Origin: Symbiodinium sp. CCMP2592
Lineage: Eukaryota > Sar > Dinophyceae > Suessiales > Symbiodiniaceae
Assembly (NCBI GenBank): GCA_905221615.1
Contig: CAJNDT010004569.1
Coordinates: 62,001-126,000, forward strand
Direction of reading: 5' to 3'
Length of the DNA: 64,000 nt
A model generated the notes under the pieces. The model worked only from the letters and a program-made list of their open reading frames with translations, was not told the DNA's origin and searched no databases. The position numbers and the translations under genes are program-made. Positions 9,363-19,094 of the stretch are shown here, piece after piece (positions within the stretch are counted from its first letter, which is position 1; each line of letters begins with the position of its first letter).

Positions 9363-10290
9363 AGTATATGTTTGTTTAACTTGCTTTTTGAACAAGGTGT
9401 GGCTGGGAAGCCCTTTGGACCCCTAAACACTGAAACCCTACCCGCAGCTCGATGTTTCTGATTTTTCCTTCGTCCTAATTTCTGAAGATCCCTAGACCCT
9501 CCATCTACCCTCTATTAGACCCTAAATGCGCCTTATGTTGGACCATATACGTATACCCCTATTTGATTTGAGGGTAAAAGGAGGGTCCTGGTACTCCACA
9601 ACAAACTTAAGTCTTCCCAAGGGATCCAAGGACCAATGTAGTAGCTTGATAATTAGTACTCGCGGTTGAGGGTTTGGAGTTTCTTTGGTCCCTACAGTAT
9701 ATGTGTATGTGTATATATATATATACACACAAACACATTTGTATATCTATTTGCACCCCGATGCTATTGCACACTGTGGGCTTGGCGTTGACAGGTCGAT
9801 GCTAAGCGCACAGGCTTGGGGCCTAGGGTGTATCGCCGGACATGGAGCAGCATCGGGGCCTCAATAAATGGAGGAGGGTGTTAGGGCATCTTATGGTATA
9901 ACGAAATACGATGTCTGATTATTCCGAACCCCCAAACTTGCATGGTTTCAGAGGTAACTACCCAGCCCAAAACCGTAAATCCTGAACCTTGCAGCGCCCG
10001 AATCCCTGAACTCTAAACGACCCTGGGAGACCTTCAATTCGAGGGATCCTTGACATAATTGTGTTTAGGCAATTCCGGGTCGGCAGAATCCGGTACGTGT
10101 ACGTGAGACTACCGCCATGACAGTTGCATGCGTTTAGGGTTTAGGGGTTTAGGGTTTATAGGGTTGTTCACCGGAGACTTTAAAAAAAAAACAGGCGACG
10201 TGGGGCTTAGGCTCAAGGCCACGGCTTAACCCTCAACCCCAAACCCTAAACCTCAACCCTAAAACCCTCCACCCCCAAATCCTGCAACCC
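9363..10290. other. no supported gene
   Basis: Contains CCCTAAA-like fragments, a short TATATA/CACACA microsatellite near 9700-9735 and nothing with convincing coding character. Confidence 0.5.
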
Positions 10291-10295
10291 TAGCC

Positions 10296-10360
10296 TCAAA
10301 TCCTCTACGTAGGTCTCCAAGTCCACGAAGAGCTTGGCCGACTTTCCACTCATCCTCAAC
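10296..10360 (-). CDS. possible short exon
   Basis: Reads MSGKSAKLFVDLETYVEDL after GTTGAG. A donor TAC|GTAGAG lies inside. Flanked by CCCTAAA-like DNA. Weak but clearly less repetitive than its surroundings. Confidence 0.3.
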
Positions 10361-10576
10361 TGCGGGCTTTTGGTCCCTTTTAGGGTTTCCTTCTAACGCT
10401 TCGCTGAGTGATCCTCTAGGTTCGTCAGGGCTTTGTAAGGGATCTGTAACATTACAGGTTCAAGGCTAAAGGTCAGCGGCATGTATGTTGAGTCTGAGGC
10501 TCAGGGTAAACCCAAATAGGCCCTCGCTCTAGTAAATCCTTCACCCGGCAGAGGGTTCAGGGCCTACTTCCTAGCC

Positions 10577-10735
10577 CTATGGGTCCCTGTACCCATATAG
10601 AGATACATGGGCCCCAAAGTACCTATGCAGGGACTACATCAAGGTATATACTATATGAGTACATGGACGCTTATACCCTAAACCCTCATCGAACCCTTAT
10701 AGATCCCCTAAAGGATCCCTTACGGTACCCTTAAA
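10577..10735. repeat. FB-F foldback followed by E
   Basis: FB-F at 10577-10674 (GGGTCCCTGTACCC / GAGTACATGGACGC) runs straight into CCCTAAACCCTCATCG and E motifs (ATAGATCCCCTAAAGG). No flanking duplication is visible at this copy. Confidence 0.65.
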
Positions 10736-11075
10736 GGATTCCTTGAGTATATTCCTTATTTATTATGGGTAATGCAGGAAACCCTAAACCCTAAACCGGA
10801 TGGGACAGCCGAGGTCCCCCCAATCTGCTTGGCTGGTGCTCCCTGCTTCCAAAAAGGGGGTACGTAACGACCTCAAAGCTGACACGACCTTGCCCAGAAC
10901 GGTTTAGGAGTTAGGTTTTGGGGTTTCCCTATTATGGGACTTTAGGGCCTGTTTAGAGGTATTAGAAACCAACATTTTGGACTACTTGGACCCTTGGGGT
11001 TTGCGTCTCAACCCACGAACTGCCAAGCCCATTAGCACTAAACTCGTTTGGGACTTGGTGTAGGTAAGCTTTACC

Positions 11076-11183
11076 CTGAGGGTATAAAGGACCGAATAAT
11101 CAGATACTCAGCTTAGGATCGTAGGTATGTAGGTTAGGATTTTGGAGAGTATATGACATTTGTGTGTACTTGGACCCTTGGGG
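11076..11183. repeat. FB-J' foldback
   Basis: CTGAGGGTATAAAGG pairs with TACTTGGACCCTTGGGG. The interior TATGTAGGTTAGGATTTTGG matches 22024-22132 and 23849-23960. Confidence 0.65.
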
Positions 11184-11358
11184 TTAGAGTTCAGGGACTA
11201 GGCTGTAGGGATACGCATTGTCTCTGAGGGTCAAGACGACTTCCACGTTCATTGGCATGGCTCGGCGACGGGCGCAAAGTTGCATGAGCCGGTTGAGGGG
11301 ATAGCTGGGACAGGGGCATCGGTTCTCGTGTCCTGCGTCCTTCGTTGCTCTAGTCTGG
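11184..11358 (-). CDS. C-terminal coding segment, unknown protein
   Basis: Open for about 57 codons to a TAA at 11184-11186. Reads GHENRCPCPSYPLNRLMQLC then ARRRAMPMNVEVVLTLR and DNAYPYSLVPEL. The stop lies one base beyond the FB-J' element. A plus-strand frame overlaps it, but this one is the more protein-like. Confidence 0.4.
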
Positions 11359-11553
11359 AGTGTTCAGATTGTAAAATGGTGCCAAGGTGCATGAACCAGA
11401 AAGGTACTCGTGACTCAACCGGTTCTAGTGCACAACATTGGGCTTACGATCCTTTCAGGGTCCCTCAAGGGATCTATAACATTTCTGTCAGGAGCTGACT
11501 GTAGGGGATCTTTTCAAGGGTTCTAGAAAGGCTCCCATATGTAAGTCTTCCTA

Positions 11554-11737
11554 CGGTTGATGATATAAATCCTGCATTACCTTAAGGACCCTAAACTATG
11601 GGAATTATGGTATATTCCTTATAATGGGTCATGCAGGATATTATATCATCCTAAACCCTAAAAACCCTATAGATCCCTTAAAGGTACCCTTGTAATCGAT
11701 CCCTTTAAAGGAACCCCAGGATTTATATCATCAGCCG
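11554..11737. repeat. FB-C foldback split by an E insertion
   Basis: CGGTTGATGATATAAATCC pairs with the far-right TATATCATCAGCCG. The motif GGAT(A)TTATATCATC occurs at 11635-11650 and 11718-11732. Between them are 67 nt of CCCTAAA plus ATAGATCCCTTAAAGG. TA flanks the FB-C. Confidence 0.8.
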
Positions 11738-12011
11738 TAGAAGGTGTTTTTCGTGATGTCTTGAGACTAGGGGAGGACCCGAGCCGGAGCGGCCTGATCG
11801 TTGGCGAAAAAATGCTTAGGGCTTTGGTTTAAGGGTTTCTGGGTTTAAGGTTTTTTTTTTAAAAACTATGTTGGCGGCCTTTTCCAAACGCACCAGGTTT
11901 AAGGTTTAGGGGTTTAGGGCTTCGAGTTTAGGGTTAATGGGTTTGGGGTTAATGAGTTTAGGGTTCACGGGTTTAAGGGTTTGGGGTTTAAGGCATAAGA
12001 AGTACGTTGCT

Positions 12012-12069
12012 TCAGTGCGCACGCTTCGAAGTTATGACAGTTCATGGCGCCAAAAACGAAATCACAGAT
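12012..12069 (+). CDS. possible exon
   Basis: After TTGCTTCAG the frame reads CARFEVMTVHGAKNEITDAE before telomere-like DNA resumes. Short, no donor identified. Confidence 0.3.
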
Positions 12070-12117
12070 GCTGAGGGTTCAGGCCCAGACCCTAAACCCG
12101 GGACTCGCAGAATGTAA

Positions 12118-12172
12118 CACTGCAGCTCCTCCTGTAGCTCAAGCTGTTCTTGAGCCACTCTTGCCACAGGTC
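12118..12172 (-). CDS. possible coiled-coil exon
   Basis: Reads ARVAQEQLELQEELQCYI, a heptad-like Glu/Gln/Leu pattern. Borders unclear. Weak. Confidence 0.3.
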
Positions 12173-12609
12173 AGATCAGGGGTGAGGCTTAGGGGTGTAA
12201 GGGTTAGGGTTTAGGGCTTGTAGAGTTTAAGGGTTTAGGGTTTATGGTTCAGGGGTTTCGGGCTTAGAGCTTAAGGTTTAGGGACTTACAATTGAGGACA
12301 ATCAGGGTTTCATCTCGAGGGCTCTGGGCTTAGGCGACTCCCGGATTGTCTTCCCTATTCTAACTATTGAGGCCCCTATATTATGGAACCCTACGATAGA
12401 TACCTTTAAAGGAACCCTCAAAGGGTATTAAGGCCCCTATACTAAACCCTTATAGTGGCCCTTATAGTCAACCTTACAGCCTCTCTATAAGAACCCTTTC
12501 AGGGAAACCTATCTCCTCTTTCAATCCCAAAGCCCTCATTGGAGGATCATGGGACTTGGTAAGTAAGGTTAGAGGTACCTAGCCGTCGCTGCAGTAGCAG
12601 CAACTTCAA

Positions 12610-12732
12610 CCACCACCACGACCACCGCCACCACCACCGCCACCACCACCACCACCGCCACCACCACCACCACCACCACCACCACCACCACCACCACCAC
12701 CACCACCACCACCACCGCCACCGCCACCACCA
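12610..12732. repeat. (CCA)n microsatellite
   Basis: About 40 CCA/CCG triplets. Translates to poly-Pro, His or Thr in one direction and poly-Gly, Trp or Val in the other. No flanking frame supports a gene. Confidence 0.9.
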
Positions 12733-12820
12733 CTGCATTCTGAGCCCCTTCGCGCGCAAATACAGATAACACTTCTACAAGTATGTAATACCTCATTTGA
12801 TGATAGTGGTATTTCAAAAA

Positions 12821-12852
12821 ATTTATATATATATATATATATATATACATAA

Positions 12853-12892
<40 letters not shown>
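12821..12892. repeat. (AT)n microsatellite
   Basis: Alternating AT with ACATAAAT and ATGT interruptions. Confidence 0.9.
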
Positions 12893-13017
12893 CTGTGAAG
12901 CGCCCGGGCACGATGTACACCTAACAACACTCCAACGAGCAAGAACTCTTCACCCCGAAACTCTGATCCTGAAGCCCTCAACCCCAAATCCCTACCTGGA
13001 CCCTACCCTAAGGCCCT

Positions 13018-13095
13018 AAAGTAGCTCCTTTTGGGAGTTCATATTTAGAACCCTATTAGGTAATCCCCAATAGGAACTACTTTGGGGCCTATGGG
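13018..13095. repeat. FB-R foldback
   Basis: AAAGTAGCTCCTTTTGGG pairs with GGAACTACTTTGGGGCC. Confidence 0.65.
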
Positions 13096-13412
13096 TAAGG
13101 AACCTACCCATTGTAGGGGGCCCCTAATATGATTTCTTTGTATAAGGCCCTGAAAAGGGTATTTGGGGTGAAGGTAATTGCAGAAATGCCCCAAGCCCTT
13201 CAACCCTAAAGCCTCAAGGCACTCTAGCTAAGCGCTTAGATTTCAATTCCGGAGCAATGAGACCCGAACACGTTTGACCCTTAGGTAATATCTGAACCTG
13301 ATTGAGAAACCCTGGTTCTTTATTAATTAGGGGTCTACTTTACAAGGACCCGAATACTTTGCAGCTATAGGGCCAGAATTTCTTGATCACGTCCCTACAC
13401 TATGATATTCAG

Positions 13413-13458
13413 CGAGTTTGACAGCGTGGTCCGTTGCGGGATTTTGGCTCTGTATGTT
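13413..13458 (+). CDS. exon, unknown protein
   Basis: Bounded by CTATGATATTCAG and GTAGGG. Reads EFDSVVRCGILALYV. It opens a run of plus-strand exons that ends at 15075. Confidence 0.4.
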
Positions 13459-13511
13459 GTAGGGCTTTATTAGGGGTTTGCCCTAAACCCTAAACCCTAC
13501 GGAAGGGCTTA

Positions 13512-13612
13512 CGGTTGATGATATAAATCCTGCATTACCTTAAGGACCCTAAACTATAGGAATTATGGTATACTCCTTAAAATGGGTCATGCAGGATCTA
13601 TATCATCAGCCG
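13512..13612. repeat. FB-C foldback, 101 bp
   Basis: CGGTTGATGATATAAATCC pairs with GATCTATATCATCAGCCG. Lies between two exons of the plus-strand gene, 15 bp before the second. Confidence 0.85.
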
Positions 13613-13627
13613 TTGGCGAGACTTCAG

Positions 13628-13703
13628 CGCCTGCAAGCAGAACAGGGCCCAGGTGCAGGTGGTCGAAAAGCTCCGAGAGCAACTGACAAGGCCAAGGCTC
13701 TCG
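13628..13703 (+). CDS. exon, unknown protein
   Basis: Starts after GAGACTTCAG and ends at TCG|GTTCGA. Two frames look coding: a coiled-coil-like one (NRAQVQVVEKLREQLTR) and RLQAEQGPGAGGRKAPRAT. The second is in phase with 13413-13458. Transcript data would decide. Confidence 0.4.
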
Positions 13704-14408
13704 GTTCGAGGTCTCACGAGGGACTTAGCGTTTAGGAATGTAGGGTTCCTTGTAGGGTCGATAGGGTTCTATGAGGCTTTGGCGTTTAGGATTTTAGGGT
13801 TGAGGGTTTGGGGTTTAGGGTCTAGGGCTAGGGATATCGTACCCTAAACCCTAAAGCTTGCAGGACTGTTCCGACCTCTCTGAGGGGTCTAGTAGATCGG
13901 GCATCGAGTGCAAAGACAGTGTTGTGGTCTGAAAGCTTCATGAAACTTTTAGAGGGCATATTGGATAAGGTGTTTGACTGTTTAGGGCTCTTTTATGTCA
14001 TGTCCGTGGCTTTGGGACACCAAGATACTCAATCCATACCCTGGCAGTGCAAGCGCAAACCAAGCAGACCGGCTGGACTTGTACATGCCAGATTCTTAGG
14101 GCTCAGGGTCTATAGGGCTATGTACAGGGTCTATACAGAACTTAGGGCCTAAGGGTCTAGGGTTTCAGACCCTGCGCTGGAACTTATCGCCTGAGTGCTG
14201 AATTTTGCTTCGCGAGCTAAGCTCACAATTTTGCGCCTGAACCTCCAAAATAGCCAAAAAATCCTAAACTCCTAAACGGGTCACCGGCACTTAAACTTCC
14301 TGTGTCCTCAACCCCTCAAGCCCTGGAGGGACGGCTGGTAGTAGCGGCCTTGCGGTTTGAGGCTTCGAGCTTACGCCGCGCGAACCGAGGATGAGCTTAG
14401 GGCTTTCA

Positions 14409-14640
14409 AGGACCTTAAGGACGAAATGAACCCTAAAAGGGTTTGGGGTTCCTTTACCCAAAGGGTCCAAAGTACCGATATAGTAGACTGTAGGGTTTCT
14501 ATATTAGGAATTACTATTATGATTTGGGGAAGTATTCCCCATAACAGTACATAGGACCCTTTGGGTTACCATATAGGGATTCATAGTATATGGGCATAGG
14601 GCCCCTACTTTTAAGGGTCATTTGGTCCTTCAGGGAGTGG
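14409..14640. repeat. FB-W foldback, expanded copy
   Basis: CTTAAGGACGAAATGAACCC pairs with GGGTCATTTGGTCCTTCAGG, the ends of the compact copy at 22474-22578. The interior here is longer and holds another inverted pair (ACCCAAAGGGTCC / GGACCCTTTGGGT). Confidence 0.6.
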
Positions 14641-14784
14641 CGTTTGATGATTGCTCAAACCCAGACCTGTGACCTTGCTAGATGAAATCCGTGGCGCGGG
14701 CAGTCAGCAAGCATGAACAACATGCAGCAACACAACAGTCGGCAAACACAAACGTAGGACCACTCAGGCCTCTCTCAACCTCCC

Positions 14785-14838
14785 CCTATCTCCCTCTCCG
14801 CCTCTCTGTCTCTCTCTCTCTCTCTTCCTCTCTCCCGC
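14785..14838 (+). other. polypyrimidine tract of a 3' splice site
   Basis: A CT-only run of more than 40 bases ends in CCCGCTAG just before the exon at 14842. It is the clearest splice acceptor in the window and fixes the strand of this gene. Confidence 0.7.
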
Positions 14839-14841
14839 TAG

Positions 14842-14961
14842 CTTTACCTCGTGACCTTTAGGAATGCCAAATTATTGCAAAGGCAGCTCACTTTGTGCAT
14901 GAGGGGCGAAGCACTCGCGGAAAACGTCTGGTACCTCTCCCACGAAAAGGCGCTGGTGCGC
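14842..14961 (+). CDS. exon of 40 codons, unknown protein
   Basis: Exactly 120 nt, phase 0 to phase 0, between CCCGCTAG and the consensus donor GTAAGT. Reads LYLVTFRNAKLLQRQL, TLCMRGEALAENV, WYLSHEKALVR. A 99-nt intron follows (14962-15060, ending CGTTCGCAG). Then DWAS and a TGA would end the protein at 15075, though another frame is also open past 15061. The segment looks helical; no family recognised. Confidence 0.7.
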
Positions 14962-15060
14962 GTAAGTTGTGAGACAATGTGGGCCTGTGCAAATGCGCTG
15001 ATCGACTTTTAAAAGACGAATCGATCCTAGATGTTGCCTGTGCCGTTTGTACGTTCGCAG

Positions 15061-15075
15061 GACTGGGCCTCGTGA
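15061..15075 (+). CDS. proposed last codons of the 13.4-15.1 kb gene
   Basis: Phase-consistent continuation after the 99-nt intron: D, W, A, S, stop TGA. An alternative frame from 15062 stays open to 15248 (YLGIQKSTASAIIVKESSP) and could be the true continuation if another acceptor is used. Confidence 0.4.
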   Translation, partial: DWAS

Positions 15076-15662
15076 CTTTCGGGTTAAGGGTTTACCTGGG
15101 GATCCAAAAATCGACTGCTTCAGCGATCATAGTCAAGGAGTCATCGCCTGCTATTTTTAGGGTTTTAGGGATACAGGCAGTGGCTAAGGGCCCGGGGTCT
15201 TCGGAGTGTAGGGGCTTTCTCTCAGGGTCCAAGTGCTTGGTCCACTGAGGCCCCAAACTTCATAAAAAAGGGACTACACCCCCAAATCCAAGCAGGAAAC
15301 CCCAAATTGGCCCTACATCCTACGTTAAGGCCCAAGTATGGACACTGAAGGCTTACCCTAATTCAGGAATATAACCTCAAAGTCGAGGTAGGGATCCCTT
15401 GACTAAGGAATGCAAGCTCTTTTTCATTGAAGGAATCCCCTAATGCAGGAAATTAATATAGCCTCCAAGTTACAGTAGGGTTCCTCCATAATGACCCTAA
15501 GCCCTAAGCTCTAAACTCAGGCCTTCCTCAACTGGGGATCTTAACACCCTGTTCTAGCACTAAGGCCCCTACTTGACCGTCTAGGCTGGCCTGGACAGCC
15601 TCCCGAAACATATTCGCTCAATGAGGGAAAATACAAACTAGCCCAAAGACCTGCCTGGCTGT

Positions 15663-15771
15663 TTACTTTGTAGGGGCGAGGACTAGAGCTTTGGGCACAG
15701 GCACCTCCTGCGCAGGAGCGAGCTGTCTAGGAATTTTCTTCTGGGATGTCATCCACTGAGCAGCCTGGATA
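15663..15771 (-). CDS. last exon, Pro/Ala-rich C terminus
   Basis: After CCGACTTTAG the frame reads SIQAAQWMTSQKKIPRQL, APAQEVPVPKALVLAPTK and stops at TAA (15663-15665). It looks like the C-terminal exon of the minus-strand gene that also includes 15858-15945 and 16050-16302. Confidence 0.55.
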
Positions 15772-15857
15772 CTAAAGTCGGTTTCGGCTGCTGCTTTTCA
15801 ACCTTAGGGTTTAAGGTTTAAATGTGTCAAGTTTAGAACCTAAGTTTGGAAACCGTC

Positions 15858-15945
15858 TAGCGATTTCCAAGGGCGGGGTTGTGGGTATATTTGTGGAGCA
15901 TCATACGGGGGCGGCGCGGGGATATCATTACATCGTGTTTCGACC
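15858..15945 (-). CDS. exon, Pro-rich
   Basis: Reads VETRCNDIPAPPPYDAPQI then YPQPRPWKSLD. Proline-rich like the exon after it. Splice borders not resolved. Confidence 0.4.
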
Positions 15946-16049
15946 CTCCGACTAAACCTGAAGAAGAACCAGCTTGCCTCTCAAACCCTAAACCCTAATC
16001 CCTGAACCCCTTAAAGGAACCCTGACAAACCCCTAAAGAAACACCGATC

Positions 16050-16302
16050 CTTCCAAGGTGGTCCTTGGAAACCCAACACAAAAACCCTTTCGACAACCAT
16101 GCCGGCATCCATTTGTTGAGACTTACACGTGGGTGAAAAAACGAAACGACCGTCCTAAACCTACTGTATAGTGAAGACCCTGTGCCACCTAAAAGACTTA
16201 GACGACGGTCCCAGCGTTCACTTGTTGAGGGCCCAATAGGTCCCGTAGGCGAGAACACAGATGAGGATGCTGAGGCCGACCTCTCAGTGTGTGCTGGGGA
16301 CT
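16050..16302 (-). CDS. exon, Ser-rich
   Basis: From the edge of FB-A at 16303 the frame reads SPAHTERSASASSSVFSPTG, PIGPSTSERWDRRLSLLGG, TGSSLYSRFRTVVSFF. It stays open to 15995, but the last codons are repeat-derived, so the exon probably ends earlier. Upstream the frame continues past FB-A as EVQAKQK (16406-16440). Confidence 0.55.
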
Positions 16303-16405
16303 TGGGAGTTTCCGAAAATACGGACCCTAATACAGTACTCTAAATAATAGGATCCTTATTAAAGGGCCCCAGAATAAGGTAGTTCAAAATTTTCGGAAAC
16401 ACCCA
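16303..16405. repeat. FB-A foldback inside a coding frame
   Basis: TGGGAGTTTCCGAAAAT pairs with ATTTTCGGAAACACCCA, 103 bp, with CT on both sides. Removing the element and one CT joins EVQAKQK to SPAHTERS in one frame on the minus strand. Confidence 0.8.
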
Positions 16406-16440
16406 CTTCTGCTTGGCTTGGACCTCCTAAACCCCAAGCC
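16406..16440 (-). CDS. coding segment upstream of FB-A
   Basis: Reads EVQAKQK up to the FB-A border. Short; upstream boundary not resolved. Supported mainly by its continuity with 16050-16302. Confidence 0.45.
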
Positions 16441-16884
16441 CTGGACTCTACGACTATGCTGGGGATGGGGAAGGACCCCCTAAACCCGCATGCCCCTAAA
16501 CCCTGTAGACTCTACGACTGTGCTGGGAAAGGCCCCGCTAAACCCTACACCCAACCCTGTAGACTCTACGACTGTGCTTTGGAAGGACCCCTTAAACCCT
16601 AAACCCTATAAACTCTACGACTGTGCTGTGGAAGGACCCTTAAACCCTAAACCCTATAGACTCTAAGATTTATGTTTAATCTAGGCGCCTTAATAATTAG
16701 AGTAGAACCTTGGGGCCCACTATACTATACATAATTATATTAATAAGGGGCCCTCAAACTAATCATTTAAGCCCCTATATTGCGTTTGCGCATGAGCCCA
16801 TAGATCCCTTATAGATCCCTATTAAAGCATGAGCCCATAGATCCCTTCTAGATCCTTTAAAGGAGCCCTTAAGGATCCCTCTCA
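16441..16884. other. telomere-like, FB-Q and E-type sequence
   Basis: Four imperfect direct repeats of CTACGACTGTGCT with CCCTAAA units lie at 16445-16665. An FB-Q foldback spans about 16675-16783 (GCCTTAATAATTAGAG / CTAATCATTTAAGCCCC). E motifs (ATAGATCCCT) follow. No gene seen. Confidence 0.6.
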
Positions 16885-16958
16885 AGGTAGTATAGAGCCA
16901 CGAGGCGTAGAGTCCACCGGGCACCTCTGGTGGCGGCAGGTCCTGCAGACGGTGCTTA
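16885..16958 (-). CDS. coding segment downstream of FB-H
   Basis: Reads KHRLQDLPPPEVPGGLY then ASWLYTTL and runs into E-type repeats. With 17081-17130 it forms one frame once FB-H (16959-17078) and one TA are removed. Confidence 0.6.
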
Positions 16959-17078
16959 CTTAAAGGATCGTGGGACTTAGCAACTAGGGTTGTTATCAAG
17001 GTATTTGTACTTATGACGACTTATAACCCCAATTCCGGTACTTATAACGTAACTTACCAAGTCCCATGATCCTGCAAA
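16959..17078. repeat. FB-H foldback splitting a coding frame
   Basis: CTTAAAGGATCGTGGGACTT pairs with AAGTCCCATGATCCTGCAAA. TA is duplicated at 16957-16958 and 17079-17080. Confidence 0.85.
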
Positions 17079-17080
17079 TA

Positions 17081-17130
17081 CCCTTCAGCATCTCGGCATA
17101 AGGGTCCTGTAGGGACTTGTCAGACCTAGG
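17081..17130 (-). CDS. coding segment upstream of FB-H
   Basis: After CACCTAG the frame reads SDKSLQDPYAEMLKG up to the element border. Codons have a strong purine-first pattern. Confidence 0.6.
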
Positions 17131-17260
17131 TGCTATTGGGCTGTACAGGGGTCCTACGGGGAGAAACCAAACTCAAACACCCGAGCACCCCCTCCTCCCA
17201 AACCCCCAGTTGTGGAGGGCACCCTGCAGTGGAAATGACAGACGCATTGTGGCATGCTTA

Positions 17261-17466
17261 CTAAACTATGACACGAAATCTCGGGGAATGAGTACGGAGT
17301 TCACGGATCGACGCTGCGCTACCCGGAATCATTGAGCCCTTGACCTTGAAACCGTAATGCGAACCGTTTAGGCACCATTCCGAGACCCTGGAGTGGTAAA
17401 TGCCACAGCGAATTCCCGAAGCATGTCCGATTGAATATCCGTCCTCCTCCTCTCCGAGAAACTCCC
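17261..17466 (-). CDS. second exon of the 17.3-17.8 kb gene
   Basis: Reads SAREFLGEEEDGYSIGHASG, IRCGIYHSRVSEWCLNGS, HYGFKVKGSMIPGSAAS, IRELRTHSPRFRVIV and stops at TAG. It needs a short intron (acceptor AACCCAG or CAGGTCAG near 17470) to join the membrane-anchored N-terminal part. No family recognised. Confidence 0.5.
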
Positions 17467-17519
17467 TCGCTGACCTGGGTTTAATATTTAGCTCAGGCGA
17501 CAGTTTCGTCTGAACAGCT

Positions 17520-17817
17520 GAACATTCTCGAGGGTCTGAGAACCCAGATACGTATAGGGTTTCAGGTTCCCAAAAAAACAATAAACGGTTCTGGCACGCA
17601 CACCACACTGATTGGACACTTGGACCCGCGGGGCTCGCGGACCTAAACCCATCAATCGCTCTTGCCAAATACGGCTGTCGAGTGAAATTGAATAGTCTGA
17701 AGGCTGACCAAACTGGGAGGCAAAGGCAAGCCACTTATGATATCTTGGATCATGCCACCAGGCCTGAAATACAAGCACGCATGCGAACAGCACTAGTAAG
17801 GCCCCGAAAAAGCACAT
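17520..17817 (-). CDS. N-terminal exon, signal-anchor membrane protein
   Basis: ATG at 17815-17817. Residues 2-21 are strongly hydrophobic (CFFGALLVLFACVLVFQAW), fitting a signal anchor or signal peptide. Then come HDPRYHKWLAFASQFG, QPSDYSISLDSRIWQERL, QVSNQCGVRARTVYCFF and GNLKPYTYLGSQTLEN. The start codon lies at the edge of a foldback (17809-17919), so the first residues may be element-derived. The type II layout suggests a secretory-pathway enzyme, but no catalytic motif is visible. Confidence 0.5.
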
Positions 17818-17919
17818 AAGCAAAAATTAGGATAGGGATATATCCCATATAAACCCCCTTTTTCTGAAGCCCATTAAGGTAGGGATATCTCTTTAAAATG
17901 CTTATGCTTATGTGCTTTC
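17809..17919. repeat. foldback, single copy
   Basis: AAAAGCACATAAGCA pairs with TGCTTATGTGCTTT, and ATAGGGATATAT mirrors an AGGGATATCT arm. It overlaps the proposed start of the minus-strand gene and may hold its promoter. Confidence 0.6.
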
Positions 17920-18057
17920 TTGACCCCCAAACTAGCTCGGCATCTTGAGCTTTGGGTTCGGGGCTTACGGTGAAGTTTATGGTTTCCGGTTACTCAGCCC
18001 CGGAGTGAAAAGATGTTCAGTAACTTGGATTGTCTGGTTTTCCGCTTGCATTGACAG

Positions 18058-18215
18058 GCGTCTCTCGAACGAGTTGTGAGTACCACCTTGCGTCATCCGA
18101 AACAGACAGCCCCGAACACGTGTGCCCTAAGTGGTGGTCCTTCTCAGAAGCATCCCATCGTTTGGCGTCCATATTGATTAGGTCCCATCATTTTCTGACA
18201 TTTCATACATCCTAA
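18058..18215 (+). CDS. exon, unknown protein
   Basis: Follows CTTGCATTGACAG, a good acceptor. Reads GVSRTSCEYHLASSETDS, PEHVCPKWWSFSEASHRL, ASILIRSHHFLTFHTS and stops at TAA. A CxxK pair and WW are visible, but there is no known motif. Confidence 0.5.
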
Positions 18216-18611
18216 CCCTACGCCCAACCTGTCCCCCCCAAACTGTGAACCCCACTCCCTCAACCATATCGGTAAGTTGAAATCCTCAAACCCGCAAGCC
18301 TCACACCCTAAACCTTATCGCCAAATGCCAGGCTCTTTGAGCATTGACCCCTGATGGAAATCGTCATTGCTGGGAGCCCCTTTCAGTGCGCACCTTACTC
18401 GACCCGCCTTTTTCAACGTTTTGTTTCTCCGGACCTCTACCGAGCGCAAGCAACCCCGTGCCCTAAATCCTTACACCTCATGAAGCCACACATACAGCCC
18501 ACCAACTTCCCACTTGTTCTCTGTACCCCTGATCCCTAAATCCCAAAACCTCTTCAAGTCAGAAACCGTAAATCCTAAATCCTTGCCCGCTTGAAGCCTG
18601 TGTAAGACTCC

Positions 18612-18724
18612 CACTTGGAGGGTCTTGGGCAGTTGTAAATGAGATTCTAAGTAGGATAACTAGGGTTACAGCCCATATTAGGGGAATTATAACCCTACTT
18701 AGAACCACCCATGAACCTCAAGTA
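18612..18724. repeat. FB-U foldback
   Basis: CTTGGAGGGTCTTGGGCAGT pairs with ACCACCCATGAACCTCAAG. Confidence 0.7.
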
Positions 18725-18758
18725 AACCATATAGGAGCCCCTTTAAGGCATAAGTATA

Positions 18759-18924
18759 TGGGAGTTGCCGAAAGTAGGGGACCCTAGTATAGCACCCTAA
18801 ACAGTAGGCTCCTCGTTATATTGAGGTACCCCGAACTTTCGGAAACTCCTAAACCCTAAACCCTATAGATACCCTATAGGAACCCTTAAAAGAACCCTCA
18901 TAGATTCCTTTAAAGGTACCGCGA
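18759..18924. repeat. FB-A followed by CCCTAAA and E
   Basis: FB-A (GGGAGTTGCCGAAAG / CTTTCGGAAACTCC) ends at 18849 and runs directly into TAAACCCTAAACCC and then ATAGATACCC-type E, ending at AAAGGTACC. The same junction recurs at 59650 and 63760. Confidence 0.75.
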
Positions 18925-19023
18925 GCAGAGATCCCCTTGCCAAGGACCCGACTCCGACCATTCCCGGTTCTGTTCAGCCCAGAGTTTGAGCTCGTCGATG
19001 GTGTTGTCTTGGCCTTGGGGTTT

Positions 19024-19094
19024 ACTTACCTTTGGTTAGTAGGGAATGGAGGAATGGACTACCATTCTTCCATTCCCTACTAACCAAAGGTAAG
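19024..19094. repeat. FB-I foldback
   Basis: CTTACCTTTGGTTAGTAGGG pairs with CCCTACTAACCAAAGGTAAG around a 71-bp hairpin. A second CCAAAGGTAAG follows before TTTAGGG units. Confidence 0.85.

Noticed and set aside
12547..12920. Open frames of 70-104 codons with poly-Gly, poly-Trp or poly-Val
   Set aside because: Products of the CCA and AT microsatellites.
13628..13703. Confident coiled-coil assignment
   Set aside because: A second frame of equal quality is in phase with the preceding exon, so the product cannot be described.
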